Below, in pieces: positions 53,939 to 64,000 of a DNA stretch of 64,000 nt. Each line of letters opens with the position of its first letter. Positions within the stretch are counted from its first letter, which is position 1. The stretch covers positions 1 to 64,000 of the forward strand of contig NC_083375.1 in the NCBI RefSeq assembly GCF_029542785.1. The letters are read 5' to 3'. Under the pieces are notes generated by a model. That model was not told the DNA's origin, made no database searches, and saw only the letters and a program-made list of their open reading frames with translations. Position numbers and translations under genes: made by a program. This stretch comes from Malassezia japonica (Eukaryota > Basidiomycota > Malasseziomycetes > Malasseziales > Malasseziaceae).

Positions 53939-56900
53939 CTATATCACCGCGAGGTGGTGCGCGAGCGTCGCGTGGAGCAAGGGGAAGGCGTGGAACTCGG
54001 CGATGGCGCGCGCCTGCTGCAGGCGCCGCATGGTGTCTTCCGGGTTTATCTTGTGCTGCCATGCGCCGGAGCACTGGCAGTAGGATGCGAGGTTGCTGGT
54101 CTTCATGCGCTTGCAGCGCACGCAGTGCACGTCCTGCACGGCGTGCTGCGCGACATGCTGCTGGACGATCTGAATGAGGCGCATCTCGATCGCCGTGCGG
54201 TCGTACGGGAAGTCGCAGCGCGAGCAGCGCCATTCCCGAGGGCTCTGTGCAGCACTTGCGACGAGGTCCGCGTCGCGGCACAGGTCGAGCGTGCGGTCGT
54301 CGTTGCAAAACTGGCAGATGACCCACGGCAGGCGGAAGCTCAGGCAGGGGTTGCGCCACTCGGCGGCCGGCGCAAACTCGCGCACGCCGATCAGGTCGAG
54401 GAGGTTGCGCTTGCATACCTGCGCCTCGAGTGCACACTCGCGGTGCAAGGCGAGCACGCGCGTCGTGGACTTGATGAATTCCAACGCGGGATTCGTCATA
54501 GGCAGGTGCGAGCCCGGGAGCACCGGGAACGCCCATGGCGCGAGGCCATCGGGCGCCGTGTGCGCGAGCTTATACTCTGCCTGCACGTCCTGCACGGCCT
54601 TGAGCAGACGGCGCGTCATGGCGTGCGAAATAATCTTGCGCACGTCGTCGAGGTGCGTCGTCTCTGCCTCTTCCTTCTCGTCCTCCTTGGTGTTGCCAGG
54701 GAGCCAGTTGGCATTGTCTGGGGCGTTGGTCGGCAGCGTGCGCATCACCGGGCGCCCTTGCTGCTTGGCAGTCGTGGCGCGCTTCGCCGTGTAGAGGTCG
54801 TAGATGTAAAGACCGACGAGCTTGGCGAATCGGCCTTGGAGCGCGACCGGCAAAAATTCTTGCACGTTCCACGCCATCTCGATGTCAAACTGCTCAACAG
54901 GCACGACCGCATCGGGCTCGTGGCAAATCACACCGCCCATGTTGGCAATATCGAGAAAGACGAGGTACTCCCAGAAGTGCACAATGTTGAGCGTAAGGTG
55001 CTTGAATAGCTCACGGCTCGTCACTGCGCTCATCAGGTAGCGTCCAAACGCCGCGGCGCTGCCCGCAGTCGGCTTGTTGGTGAGCAAAAAGAGACGCGTG
55101 TAGCTCGCGTACACGACGCTCACACCGAGACGCCTAAACTCGGCGAGGAGCTGCAGAAGCGTCTTGCGCATAAGGCGCTGCAGGAAACGCTGCAGTGCAG
55201 GCTCAAACAGGGCCGAGCGCGAGCTGCACGCCCAACGCCAAAAGTTGTCGGCGAGGAGCGCGCCGTACGTCGACTGCCCGCGCGTCTTTTCCACGTGCCA
55301 CGCTTTGACCATCGCGCGCACCGTCGAAAAGGTCTGCGCAGTGAGCACCGCGTCGCCGAGGTCCGCACTGAGGGGGACGTCGCCGTGCGCGTACTCGTCC
55401 AGTGTGTGCGACGACGACTCGAGCGCAAGGGAGGCACCGCCTGCGCCTTCCATCGCATTCACCGACGCATACTGCAGGACAACGTCCAGGGCCAGGTCCG
55501 ACAGGCCCACCTCGAGACACACGTTGCTGTACGCACCCGCGTTGGAGATCTCGAGCGTCTCGAGCTCGTCGGCATGCCCGGCATGCGCGTCGTGCTCACG
55601 GCCGCCGAGGTCGGGGCGAGGGCTGTTGGACCACCAGAGGACCATGTCGTTCTGCAGCATACGACGCGCAAAGTCCATGTCGCTGCCAAACACGGCAAAG
55701 TCGCGCGGCATGTTGCACAACGGCACGTCGAGGTGCGCTGCAAGCTCGATCCAGCGCTCGATCCACGCCGCAGTGCGCAGGTAGCAGTTCACAAAGCGGC
55801 GTGCAGCGTATAGCTGCCAGCCGAGCGCGGGCAGCGCATCGTCGTGGCGCGCCGCAGGGATCATGAGCACCGGAAGCTCGCTGCCAACATGCAGGTGCTG
55901 GTCGTAGTAGGCGTACGGGCGCGAGGAGCAGATCGAAAGCTGCACCGGTCCCTGCTTTGCCGTACGCAGCTCCTTGATGTCTTTGGCAAGCGCACGGAAG
56001 GCACGACCCTCGGTCGTGTGCACCTGGACGTCGCAGTGCAGCGCAGAGGGGTAGTCAAACGCGCCTTGGCCTTGCACGACGCGCTTGGAGCGCTGCATCG
56101 CGTCCAGGCGCTCGGCGTACAAGCCCTCGGCACTCGGCCACTGCCGCAGGCCCGCCGAGTCGACAAGGTGCACGCGCGTCGTGCCGTCGGTGGCCACCAG
56201 GACAAAGACGTGCCGACGGTCCAGCGCGGCGTGGTAGAGGTACAGGTGGCGCAGCGCACGGCCGCCGAGCATATACGACGCACTCGGCACAGCAACGTGC
56301 GCGAGGTCCGCGAGCGCAAAGCCGGCGTCGAGCGCATGCGAAAGGCGCGTCGCGCTGCTCTTTTGCAGGGCACACGACGAACCAAGCTGCAGCATCGCAC
56401 GCACGTCAAGGGGGACATGCTGCTCGTACACGCCATCGACGTTGGGGTGGTTGAGAAGCGTCGAAAAATGCGCCTCTTCCGCAACGTACACCGACTCGGG
56501 CACCGTGATCTTGACCAGGTGCTTGCATGCGGCGCCGCGGGGGAGCGTACGTGCGACCGGCTCAACAACGTACGACGACAGGAAGGCATTCTGCGCCGGT
56601 GGCAACTTGAAGTTGACGTACAGCTCGCGGGGAATGTGCAGCTTGAGGCACTGCAGCTGTCGTGCGACGTACACCCACAGCCGATACTCGCCCGGGCGAG
56701 CGGTGGGGCACAGCTGAACGACGTCCCACGCCGACGCGGCCATCGCACCGCTGCGCTGCTGGATCATAGCATTGAGCGTGCCGGCGCTCGCGCCTGCCGA
56801 GCGGTTCTCGCGGCGTGCAGCACGTTGCATACGCCAGCGAACGCGCATCGCACGCACATAGCCAGGGTAGTCCTCATCCATGCTCGGCACATCCGGCAGA

Positions 56901-59900
56901 GGCGGCGGCGCCTCGACGACCGGTGCGGCCTTGGGCACCGGCGCCTTGGTCCGCTCGCGTATCGCGTCGCCCTGCATGAGCGTCGCGAGCTTGACCTGCG
57001 TATGCTTGTCGGTGCGCGCCGCGACACGCTTCAGGAGCCAGTCGGGATGGCGCACACGCGGCACGGGGTTCGGCACCTTTTGCATCGCCGCCGGGATCGT
57101 AATGAGCTTCTGGATCACACCGGCAAAACGCTCGATATAGTAGTTCCAATCGAGGATACTGCGCAGATCAAAGTCGGTGATGCTGCTGTCCTTGAGGAAG
57201 CGCCGCAAGAAGTGCTCCTTAACCGGCTGCTCCGCGTTAAAGATCGCGACAGGCACTGCGCGGTCCGTGACCGGGGCGCCGTACGGCTTGGCGGACACAA
57301 TAAACTTACACGCGAGACCTTTGTCTTTCACGACCTGCTGACCGAGGATCTCGGCGAGACGGCGTGCGGTGGTAATAGCCGTCGACTTTTGCGAGCCGTA
57401 CTCACTGAGCATTTTGGACATGCTCTTGTTCTCCGCAATAAGGTCGATCAACTCCTCGTCGTGGAGCGTCGAGCCCTTCGAGTAGAGCACATCGAGCCAC
57501 TGGTCGGCGACGTGCGCCACGGCCGCATAGCAGCTCGTGAGTGTATCACCGAGCAAGAACTTGCCAAAGATCTGCTTCTGGAAGTCCTTGATGAGCTGCA
57601 GCTCACCGCGGCGCTTGACCTCGAAACCTTTCAACTCGGCTAGCGAACCATCCTCGTTAAAGACGGCATAGCGCTTCTTCAGCAGCTTGTCCTCCTCCTT
57701 ACTCGACGGGAGAATCATTGCGCGGTACGGGCCGTCGAGCTCGAAAAAGATACTGTTCTCGCTGTGCACCGAGTACTCGCCCGTCTTGGGGTCGACCAGG
57801 TCGTGGTACTGGTGGTTGGTAAAGCGCTGGTGCACACGGTAGTTGAGCATCGTACAGGGGTACGACACACCGAACTTTTTGCCGCCTTTACACTTGAACG
57901 TAAAGTTCTCGGGGAAGGTGCCAGGCAGCATACACCAAATACCATCCGTGTCCAGCTCGAGAGGGCGACCGATACGGTCTACCAACTCCTTGGCCATCTG
58001 AATGATTGTCGCACCGGTCAAGCAAGTGATACCGGCCATCTCCATCGAGTACCAACGCGCACCTTTGCGCATGACATAGCCGTAGAACGAGTTCAGAATA
58101 CACTTGTGCGCCAGCTGCAGCGAGTCGTACAGCACAATCATTTTCTTCGCCTCGAGCGTGTCCGCAAGCAGGCCGGCGCCTTGTGCCTTGTCGAGATTCT
58201 TCTTCCAGGTCTTGTGCAGGCCTTTGTACTCGTACCGACGATCACGGAAGTCGCGCACCGTGTTGATGTAGAAGGGATTCTCGCGTTGGCAGATGATCGC
58301 CTCGCGGACGACCGTCTTGGTATCGTGGGCACGCTTGTACACCTTCTTGCTGTAGTCTGCGAGACGGCGTTGGAGCAGTGCGGATTGCTCCGAGGGACTC
58401 AGCTCGGCAAACTTGCGTGGCTTTCCGCGCGGGTCCTTGGCAGGGAAAGTCTCCATGTCCAGCGCGTGCTGAATCATGTTGATTTCGTCGCGCTTCGCAG
58501 GGAAGTACTCGCCACGCCATGCCCATTTCATGCGTTTGTCGCACTGCATACCAGGGCGGTTGTAGTCGCACGACGCACACGTTCCCTCGTCCACGACCGA
58601 GTCCGGCTGCAGCCGGTTGGATAACATGATGTTGGGGTACATCGCGGCGACGTCCAAGTGATAGATTAGCGGCTTGTCCTGGCGAATGGGATGGTCACGG
58701 AGCTCCTCGAGCATCTTTTGGATGCCGCTCTTGACCTCGTCGTAGTTCTCGACGTCTTCGAGCGCAATCTTGCCTTCTTCGCGCAGGCTAAATTCCAGCG
58801 CACCGTCGAGCTCATCAATAAGCGTCTGCAGCGCTTCTGGCTCCAGGCGGAAGTCGGTGGGAATATCACTGCGGAAGACGCCTGCCTCAAGCGCCTCGAC
58901 GTGACCACCGACATAGGTCTCGGACTCGAGCAGGTGGCCTTCGTACGTATTGCCGATCGGGTCCTGGTGGCGGTTCGGCATGAGAATACCGCCTTTGTAC
59001 GCCTGAACCATGAGCAGTGTCTCACAGAGCGTGCCGGATCCCTTGCGCAGCACCTCGTCGGGGTTCAGCGGAATAATGTTGCACAGCGAGAAGATGAAAG
59101 GGTGCACATACTTCATGTAGAGGTAGTACGTCGCGACCGCATCCGAAACCGAGTACTGTGCGAGGGTCTGGGGCTGCTCAGAGGCGTACGGTGTCATGAG
59201 CTCAGGGTCGAGTTCCATCGGGTCGTAGCCGAGCTTGGCGACGGTCACGGCCTTGAGACCCTGCGAGCCCTGCGGCAGGTACGAGTCACGCTTCACCCAC
59301 CGGAAGCAGTCCAGGTGCGCGCAGTGGCGGCTTTTGAACTCGTTGTCCGAGTCCATCGCAAACCCGATTTCCTGCTGCATGTCCAGCCCGTGCATCTTGG
59401 CGCGCGTCTCGACAAACGGAAAGTCGAACGAGTCACCGTTGTACGTCGCAATGACGGTCGGCCGCGCCTCTTGGACGTGGCCAAAGAAGCGGCGCAGAAG
59501 CGACACCTCGTCCGGCTCGTTAAAGATGATAAACGGCCCCTCGTACTCGTCTTTGGGCGTGTACTCAAAGTCGTCAATGTCTTCCGAGATCACCTCACGG
59601 TTGGTAATGAGGAATCCCTGGCCATCGATCATGTACGAGATCATCATCACGACGTCTGACTCTGCGTCGGGGAACTTGAGCGGCTGCTTGGTCGTCTCGA
59701 TATCGAACGCCATCACTACCGGGTCGGCACGCTTCACGCGCTCCGGCACCGGCTGCAACTCGACGATACCCTCGATGAAGCGCACATCGTACCACAGTCC
59801 AACACGAATGTCTGGGTTAGCCTTTCCACGTACTGTTGTCGATTGCCACACGGAGGTAGTACGGCACATCGTATTCGAACAGTGCCACAACGCACTGCTC

Positions 59901-60638
59901 CGGACTCCGACCGCCCGAGCGTGCGTGCTTCTGCGGCCCCGAGCGCGGCGCATCGTCCAGCGACACATGGAACTCGGGCATGTCACCCGACGCGCTCGAG
60001 TCCTGCAGGACATTTGCGTAGGCTTCCACGGCCGACACCTCGCGCTGCGCCTTTTCAGCAAGCGGCAGCAGCTCGCGGCGCACGGCAAGCAAGTCGTGTA
60101 CGTTCTGGAAGCGCAGCTGGAGCACGATGCGCTGGTTGCCGATGAGGTGGTTGGCGAGCTTCAGGTCGTCGACCTGTTTCCGCTCGACCGAATGCACGAT
60201 GCCTTCGAAGCGGCGCTTCAGCCACTCTTCGACCACCGACTCGGTTCCTGCGTAGCATCCTACCAGGAAGTAGGGCTGGTAGACGATCGTCACCTTGAAC
60301 ATGGACGCATCGTCCTGGATAAAGTAGTAGTCCACACCCGACTTGCCGCCCGGATGTTGCTCATCCGCAATGAGCGTCGGATGCATATTCACAAGCCATG
60401 CCTGCTTCGTCTCGCCCTGGTCCAGGCGTCCGAAACCCATGCGCTCGTCGATCGCGTCGTGCTCACGCACGGCGGCGAACCGCTCTTCGAGCTGCGACGC
60501 AGCGTTCGCCTCGTTCGAACGCGAGAGCGCCGACGACATACGGCTTCCAGGACGCTGTGCAGCGCCACTACCACGTCGCCGGAACGTCCCGCGGCCACGG
60601 CTGCTGCCGCCGCGCGACGGCACCAACCCGAATGTCAT
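53939..60638 (-). CDS. POL2: DNA polymerase epsilon catalytic subunit
   Basis: Exon 1 60638-59834, 22 nt intron 59812-59833, exon 2 59811-53939; 2225 aa. Exonuclease: ExoI D305-I-E307 in [10 protein letters not shown], Exo[14 protein letters not shown], Exo[14 protein letters not shown]. Polymerase: [35 protein letters not shown] and the catalytic pair D889-T-D891 in ELDTDGIW. The inactive C-terminal polymerase half follows, ending in CysA ([13 protein letters not shown]...CSRC) and CysB (CVRCKR...YCQC). Leading-strand replicase. Splicing gives [15 protein letters not shown]. The start ATG 60638 follows an open but unlikely upstream frame; residues 1-35 are Gly/Arg-rich. Confidence 0.96.
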
Positions 60639-60698
60639 GCCACCGAAGCGTGTCGCGTAAAGCGCGCGGCGGACGCGCGCGCGTACCTTAGCTAAGCA

Positions 60699-61109
60699 AT
60701 GGAGGTGTGTCCTCTTATGCCCCCACCGCGCCGCGCGCTCAAAGAGGGCCGTGTGGACGCGGACGGGCGGGCCGAGGCTCGCCAGCGTTTGCGCGCGCGG
60801 TGCATGGCACACCTAGAAAAAGAGCGCGATGTAAAACGTGCGACTTCGCTGGCCAAGGCACGAAACATGGACAGCGACTGGTGGAACGAGGCACTGGCCT
60901 CGGAAAAGGCGTTCCAGGCGCTGAGCGAGGAGGAGATTGGACATATCCTACGGGACGAGTACCTGCGCGCCAAGGCGATCTACGAGCAGGAAGGTGCACG
61001 CGAAGTCGGTGATATTGATGTCGACGAAATGATCGCACTCGAGGAGGAGATCGCACAAGAAACACGGCGTGGCCATGCCGAGGCACACGATGCTATGCAG
61101 GAAGACTAG
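60699..61109 (+). CDS. Small charged protein, RPA-interacting-protein-like
   Basis: 136 aa from ATG 60699 (ATG 60717 possible). Mostly charged helix. RQRLRARCMAHLEKERD and DVDEMIALEEEIAQE resemble the N-terminal part of RPA-interacting protein (RPAIN), which carries RPA to the nucleus, but the C-terminal zinc finger of that family is absent, so the assignment is weak. It diverges from POL2 over 60 bp, which would fit a shared S-phase promoter (inference). Confidence 0.6.
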   Translation: MEVCPLMPPPRRALKEGRVDADGRAEARQRLRARCMAHLEKERDVKRATSLAKARNMDSDWWNEALASEKAFQALSEEEIGHILRDEYLRAKAIYEQEGAREVGDIDVDEMIALEEEIAQETRRGHAEAHDAMQED

Positions 61110-61166
61110 TGTATTATAGAGACGTACATGCTATATTAGAGGAAGCGAGCGGGACATGCGATAGGT

Positions 61167-61791
61167 TTAGTAGCGACCGCCGCCCATGCCGCCACCCATG
61201 CCGCCGCCCATACCGCCACCCTGGGACATCATGCCACCACCCATGGACGAGCCGCCCATGCCGCCGCCCATGCCAGAGCCGCCCATGCCGCCCATGCCGG
61301 AGCCGCCCATGCCGGAGCCGCCCATGCCGGAGCCGCCCATGCCGCCCATGGACGAGTTCATGCCGCCGCCCATGCCGCCGTGGTGGCCGCCACCCATGCC
61401 GCCACCCATGCCGCCATGGTGACCGCCCATTCCGCTGGAGCCGCCGCCCATGACATTGTCGAGCATGCCGCCGAGGCCGCCGGCACCGCCGCTGCCCATG
61501 CCGCCGCCCATACCGGCGCCGCCCATGCCCATGCCTTGGTGGCCCATACCGCCACCCATGCCGCCGCCTTGGGACATCATGCTGCTGCCGCCCATGCCGC
61601 CCATGCCGCCGCCCATGGACGAGCCGCCCATGCCGCCGCCCATACCAGAGCCGCCCATGCCGCCGCCCATGCCGCCACCTTGTTTGTTACGGAGCTTGTT
61701 CATGATCTGGATTAGTCGCCTCACGTACCATACGGGCATAGCGCATGATCTGGCCCTTGTGCTGCCTCAGGAACATCATAAGTTGGTCCAT
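61167..61791 (-). CDS. Gly/Met-rich repeat protein
   Basis: Exon 1 61791-61729, 22 nt intron 61707-61728, exon 2 61706-61167; 200 aa. The first 30 residues are normal sequence (MDQLMMFLRQHKGQIMRYAR, then IMNKLRNKQ), predicted helix; the rest is an array of GGMGGGMGGSGM-type repeats with a few His and Asn. I do not recognise a family. The repeat may drive self-association or bind RNA; that is speculation. The frame is open further upstream than ATG 61791, so additional 5' coding sequence is possible. Faces the next gene over a 116 bp promoter. Confidence 0.65.
61180..61690. repeat. Tandem low-complexity tract (Gly-Met codons)
   Basis: Imperfect short repeats built from GCCGCCCATGCC-like units, encoding Gly-Gly-Met on the minus strand and Pro-Pro-Met on the plus strand. 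Likely length-variable between strains. Confidence 0.8.
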
Positions 61792-61907
61792 GGTGGTAAT
61801 AGGTTGTTGTCCTGCACTTCTTCGGCGTGCGGAAGAACCTGCCAGTTGGTGCCTGACAGTATGACGTAAGTCTTGGCGTACAAATTTACCCGCGGCCATC
61901 CACCTTG

Positions 61908-63335
61908 ATGCGCGACGCGTCGGCCTCGCCGCGGCGGCGGCTTGCGCATCGCACAACCGGGCGGCGGCGCACACGCAGCGGAAAGGTACCGATCCAGGAG
62001 TTTTCCGATGTGCAGGCCTTGCTCGCGTCGCTGGATTTCGAGTATGGATGCGATGTAGGCTACGAGCTGGGCGCGCTGGCCAGGGACCAGCGCGCCCTCA
62101 ACGAGGCGCTGGCTGGGCCGAGCGATGTGCGTGCAGACGAGCATCCTGAGCTCATGAATCATGCGCGTAGTCTTATTACACGCAATGGACCACTGCACTG
62201 GCCTCTGCCCGCGTCCGAAGTGCCGGCGCCGAATTTCTTGCTGTCGGAAGAGCTGGCGGCGATCGCAGGACGAGAGCGTAGCCTGTCGCTACAGGATATT
62301 GGGGAGCACTGGATGGCCGTGCAGCAGGCACTTCATGCGATTCTGTCGCACCTTGCACTCTTTCCGCCGATGACCGTGCCGGCGGATGCGGTAAAAAAGG
62401 AGGCGGACAAGGCCCGCGCAAGCAAGACGGCCATGTCGCCGTCTTTGTTGGCAGATGTGCTTGCCTTTAAGCCTGTTCTGGCACAGCGACGCATCGCCGC
62501 ACGCTCGCTCGACTGGCGCGACGTGGTGTCGGCTGCATATGCATGCGACGATCCACGTATGGCGCAGGCTGCGGATGCAGTGCGTGAGCGCATGCAGGCA
62601 CTGTTTGCCTCGCATGCAGTCGAGCCGCACCTGGAGCGCAAGACATGGTCGATGAAAAAGATGCCGGACGTTGCCGAACGTGTGGGGATCGTGCGGCAGG
62701 CAAGAGAAAAGGCAAGAGTCGTGCTCGAGACGCCGCCTTCCGAGATCTGGCAAGAGGCGTGCGCGTCTTTTTTTCCCGAACACGAAAAGGTGCCGAAAGC
62801 ATGGGAGGATTGGCAATACTACCAGGATGGTGAGCTGCCTGAAGTGGGGTCGGATTGGGAAGAGCGTGTGAAGGAGGCGTTGGAATGGGATAGTGAGGAA
62901 GGGGAGGAGGAAGAAGAGGGAGGGGAAGAGGAGGAGGAAGAGGGGGAAGAACAGGAGGAGGAAGAGGAGGAGGAAGAGGATGGGCAAGAGAATGGCGAAA
63001 AAGATGCCGAGCACAATGAGAATCTAGAAAGCGAAAGCGATTCTATATCGTCCTCCTCGTCATCCACCTCTGGAATCCCCTCGCCTACGCTTACGGTCTC
63101 TCTCTCACGCTCCGAAGCTCCTCCTGAAGCTCTTTTTGATGCCCCTCCCGATACCCCCATCGCACCCCAATCGACCTCGCTGTCCCCTATCCAACCCCGT
63201 CACACTCCTCGCCCTGCGGCCACTGCACGACCCTCCCCCTCGCCCTCTTCCCAATCCCCGTCCAAACGCGGCGCGCCCCCCTCCATTGCCCCCGCGAAAC
63301 GACGCCGAACGCTTCCCCCACGTCGCGGCTTTTGA
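61908..63335 (+). CDS. Acidic nuclear-type protein, possible Rrn9-like
   Basis: 475 aa from ATG 61908. Basic N-terminus (SPRRRLAHRTTGRRRTRSGK), then a helical region 30-320 containing ARSLITRNGPLHWPLP, a very acidic run of about 40 Glu (62870-63010), a Ser run, and a Pro/Ser tail ending with a basic cluster (KRRRTLPPRRGF) that could be a nuclear localisation signal. The WPLP segment and overall charge pattern recall fungal Rrn9, a Pol I initiation factor, but I cannot confirm this. No introns. Confidence 0.6.
   Translation: MRDASASPRRRLAHRTTGRRRTRSGKVPIQEFSDVQALLASLDFEYGCDVGYELGALARDQRALNEALAGPSDVRADEHPELMNHARSLITRNGPLHWPLPASEVPAPNFLLSEELAAIAGRERSLSLQDIGEHWMAVQQALHAILSHLALFPPMTVPADAVKKEADKARASKTAMSPSLLADVLAFKPVLAQRRIAARSLDWRDVVSAAYACDDPRMAQAADAVRERMQALFASHAVEPHLERKTWSMKKMPDVAERVGIVRQAREKARVVLETPPSEIWQEACASFFPEHEKVPKAWEDWQYYQDGELPEVGSDWEERVKEALEWDSEEGEEEEEGGEEEEEEGEEQEEEEEEEEDGQENGEKDAEHNENLESESDSISSSSSSTSGIPSPTLTVSLSRSEAPPEALFDAPPDTPIAPQSTSLSPIQPRHTPRPAATARPSPSPSSQSPSKRGAPPSIAPAKRRRTLPPRRGF
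62880..63000. repeat. GAG/GAA purine tract
   Basis: About 120 bp of nearly pure purine on the plus strand, coding for the poly-Glu segment of the protein at 61908-63335. Likely unstable in length. Confidence 0.75.
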
Positions 63336-63366
63336 TACCCAAACATGTCCTATTAAGGTATATATA

Positions 63367-63999
63367 TTATGCACGATGCTCCGGCGGCACGTCCTGTCCG
63401 CCCTCGTCCTTGGTCGGCTTGCGGCCGTGGTAGTCCACGAAGCTCTTCTCCCACGCGACATAGTCCTTCCAATACTTTTGCAGGGCCTCGTCCTCCTGTG
63501 CCTGCACGCCATTCGCCTCGTCCTTCGGCGGCTCTTCTTCCGGGGGCGCCTCGTCCTCCGGCGGCGGCGGCGGCAGGTCCGACTGCGGCGGCAGCGGCGG
63601 CTGCTCGCCCTCGACGTCCGGCGGCGGCCCGTAACCGAGTGCGACGTACGCCTTCTTCCACTCCTCAATCACAGCCGCGACGAGATCCTGAGCGAGCTCC
63701 TTGGCCTTTCTCAGCTGAGCCTCCTCCGGGCTCGTGAGGTGCACAAACATGGTCTCGTTCATCTCGCGGCCAGTGTCCGCCTCCAAGTAGCCGGAGCCGA
63801 CGCCGCGAATCTGCGTGCGGACCTTGGTCTCGTTCTGGATGTACTTTACAAAGAGTCCATTCGGCCCCACGAGCTTTGCGCGCACGTTGAAGTTGCGCAG
63901 CGGCTCGAGCGGGACGCGCACCTTTTCTTCCGGCCAGCCGGGGTTGCGGTCGCCGCGGTGCAGGCGGTCGTCGAGGAGCGGCGGCAGATCGCGCGCCAT
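63367..63999 (-). CDS. KH-domain protein, KHDC4/BLOM7-like (N-terminus outside window)
   Basis: C-terminal 210 residues are inside; the Met at 63999 is probably internal, since the KH region has only just begun and the family has more sequence before it. Visible: NFNVRAKLVGPNGLFVKYIQ, RTQIRGVGSGYLEADTGRE and LTSPEEAQLRKAKELAQDLVA, the extended KH domain of KHDC4-type splicing-associated proteins. The GPNG loop replaces the usual GxxG/GPQG. The rest is a Pro/Glu/Asp-rich tail ending PPEHRA. Likely nuclear RNA binding. Confidence 0.8.
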   Translation of the reverse strand: MARDLPPLLDDRLHRGDRNPGWPEEKVRVPLEPLRNFNVRAKLVGPNGLFVKYIQNETKVRTQIRGVGSGYLEADTGREMNETMFVHLTSPEEAQLRKAKELAQDLVAAVIEEWKKAYVALGYGPPPDVEGEQPPLPPQSDLPPPPPEDEAPPEEEPPKDEANGVQAQEDEALQKYWKDYVAWEKSFVDYHGRKPTKDEGGQDVPPEHRA

Positions 64000-64000
64000 C

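Noticed and set aside
55844..57643. Long plus-strand frame over POL2
   Set aside because: Shadow of the polymerase on the minus strand.

Overview
This window is the left end of a fungal chromosome. The organism is most likely a Malassezia-type basidiomycete yeast (Ustilaginomycotina). Evidence: a 376 bp telomere at base 1; a very gene-dense, GC-rich interior with neighbours often only 2-70 bp apart; protein sequences of basidiomycete type; and dozens of tiny spliceosomal introns (modal length 22 nt, GTACGT donor, CTNAC branch site almost touching CAG). Genus is inferred, species is not assignable.

Layout. 1-376: perfect telomere of TTAGGA hexamers (reading toward the end), not the canonical TTAGGG. 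377-8996: AT-richer subtelomere with two related small secreted proteins, a wrecked MFS transporter, an intact MFS drug-type transporter, a taurine/sulfonate dioxygenase, and long non-coding stretches with a diverged tandem repeat. 8997-16868: transition zone with a GPI-anchored chitin deacetylase, a flavin monooxygenase with a 16 nt microexon, a sugar transporter and an AzgA purine permease. 16919-64000: core housekeeping DNA: M16 metalloprotease, SPE2, a Met8-Met1 siroheme fusion, gamma-tubulin complex GCP2/SPC97, ATP-citrate lyase, SDH3, SED5, cystathionine gamma-synthase, BUB3, GUA1, CDH1, histone H3, a mitochondrial-type NAD(H) kinase, lunapark, QCR8, YRA1, a BEACH-WD40-FYVE giant, NBP35, POL2, an RPA-interacting-like protein, a Gly/Met-rich repeat protein, an acidic nuclear-type protein and a KH-domain protein cut by the window end.

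How the genes work together. There is no operon. Recurrent themes are sulfur handling (taurine dioxygenase, siroheme synthase, cystathionine gamma-synthase, AdoMet decarboxylase, with a CACGTG box between SPE2 and the siroheme gene), mitosis control (GCP2, BUB3, CDH1) and respiration/mitochondrial redox (SDH3, QCR8, NADH kinase). I rebuilt gene models by hand. Many were broken only because 22-31 nt introns had been read through; 36 short introns restore full-length proteins. The points most worth checking are the intron class itself, the TTAGGA telomere, the hidden presequence of the NADH kinase, and the long non-coding region in front of YRA1, which probably holds an exceptional long first intron.
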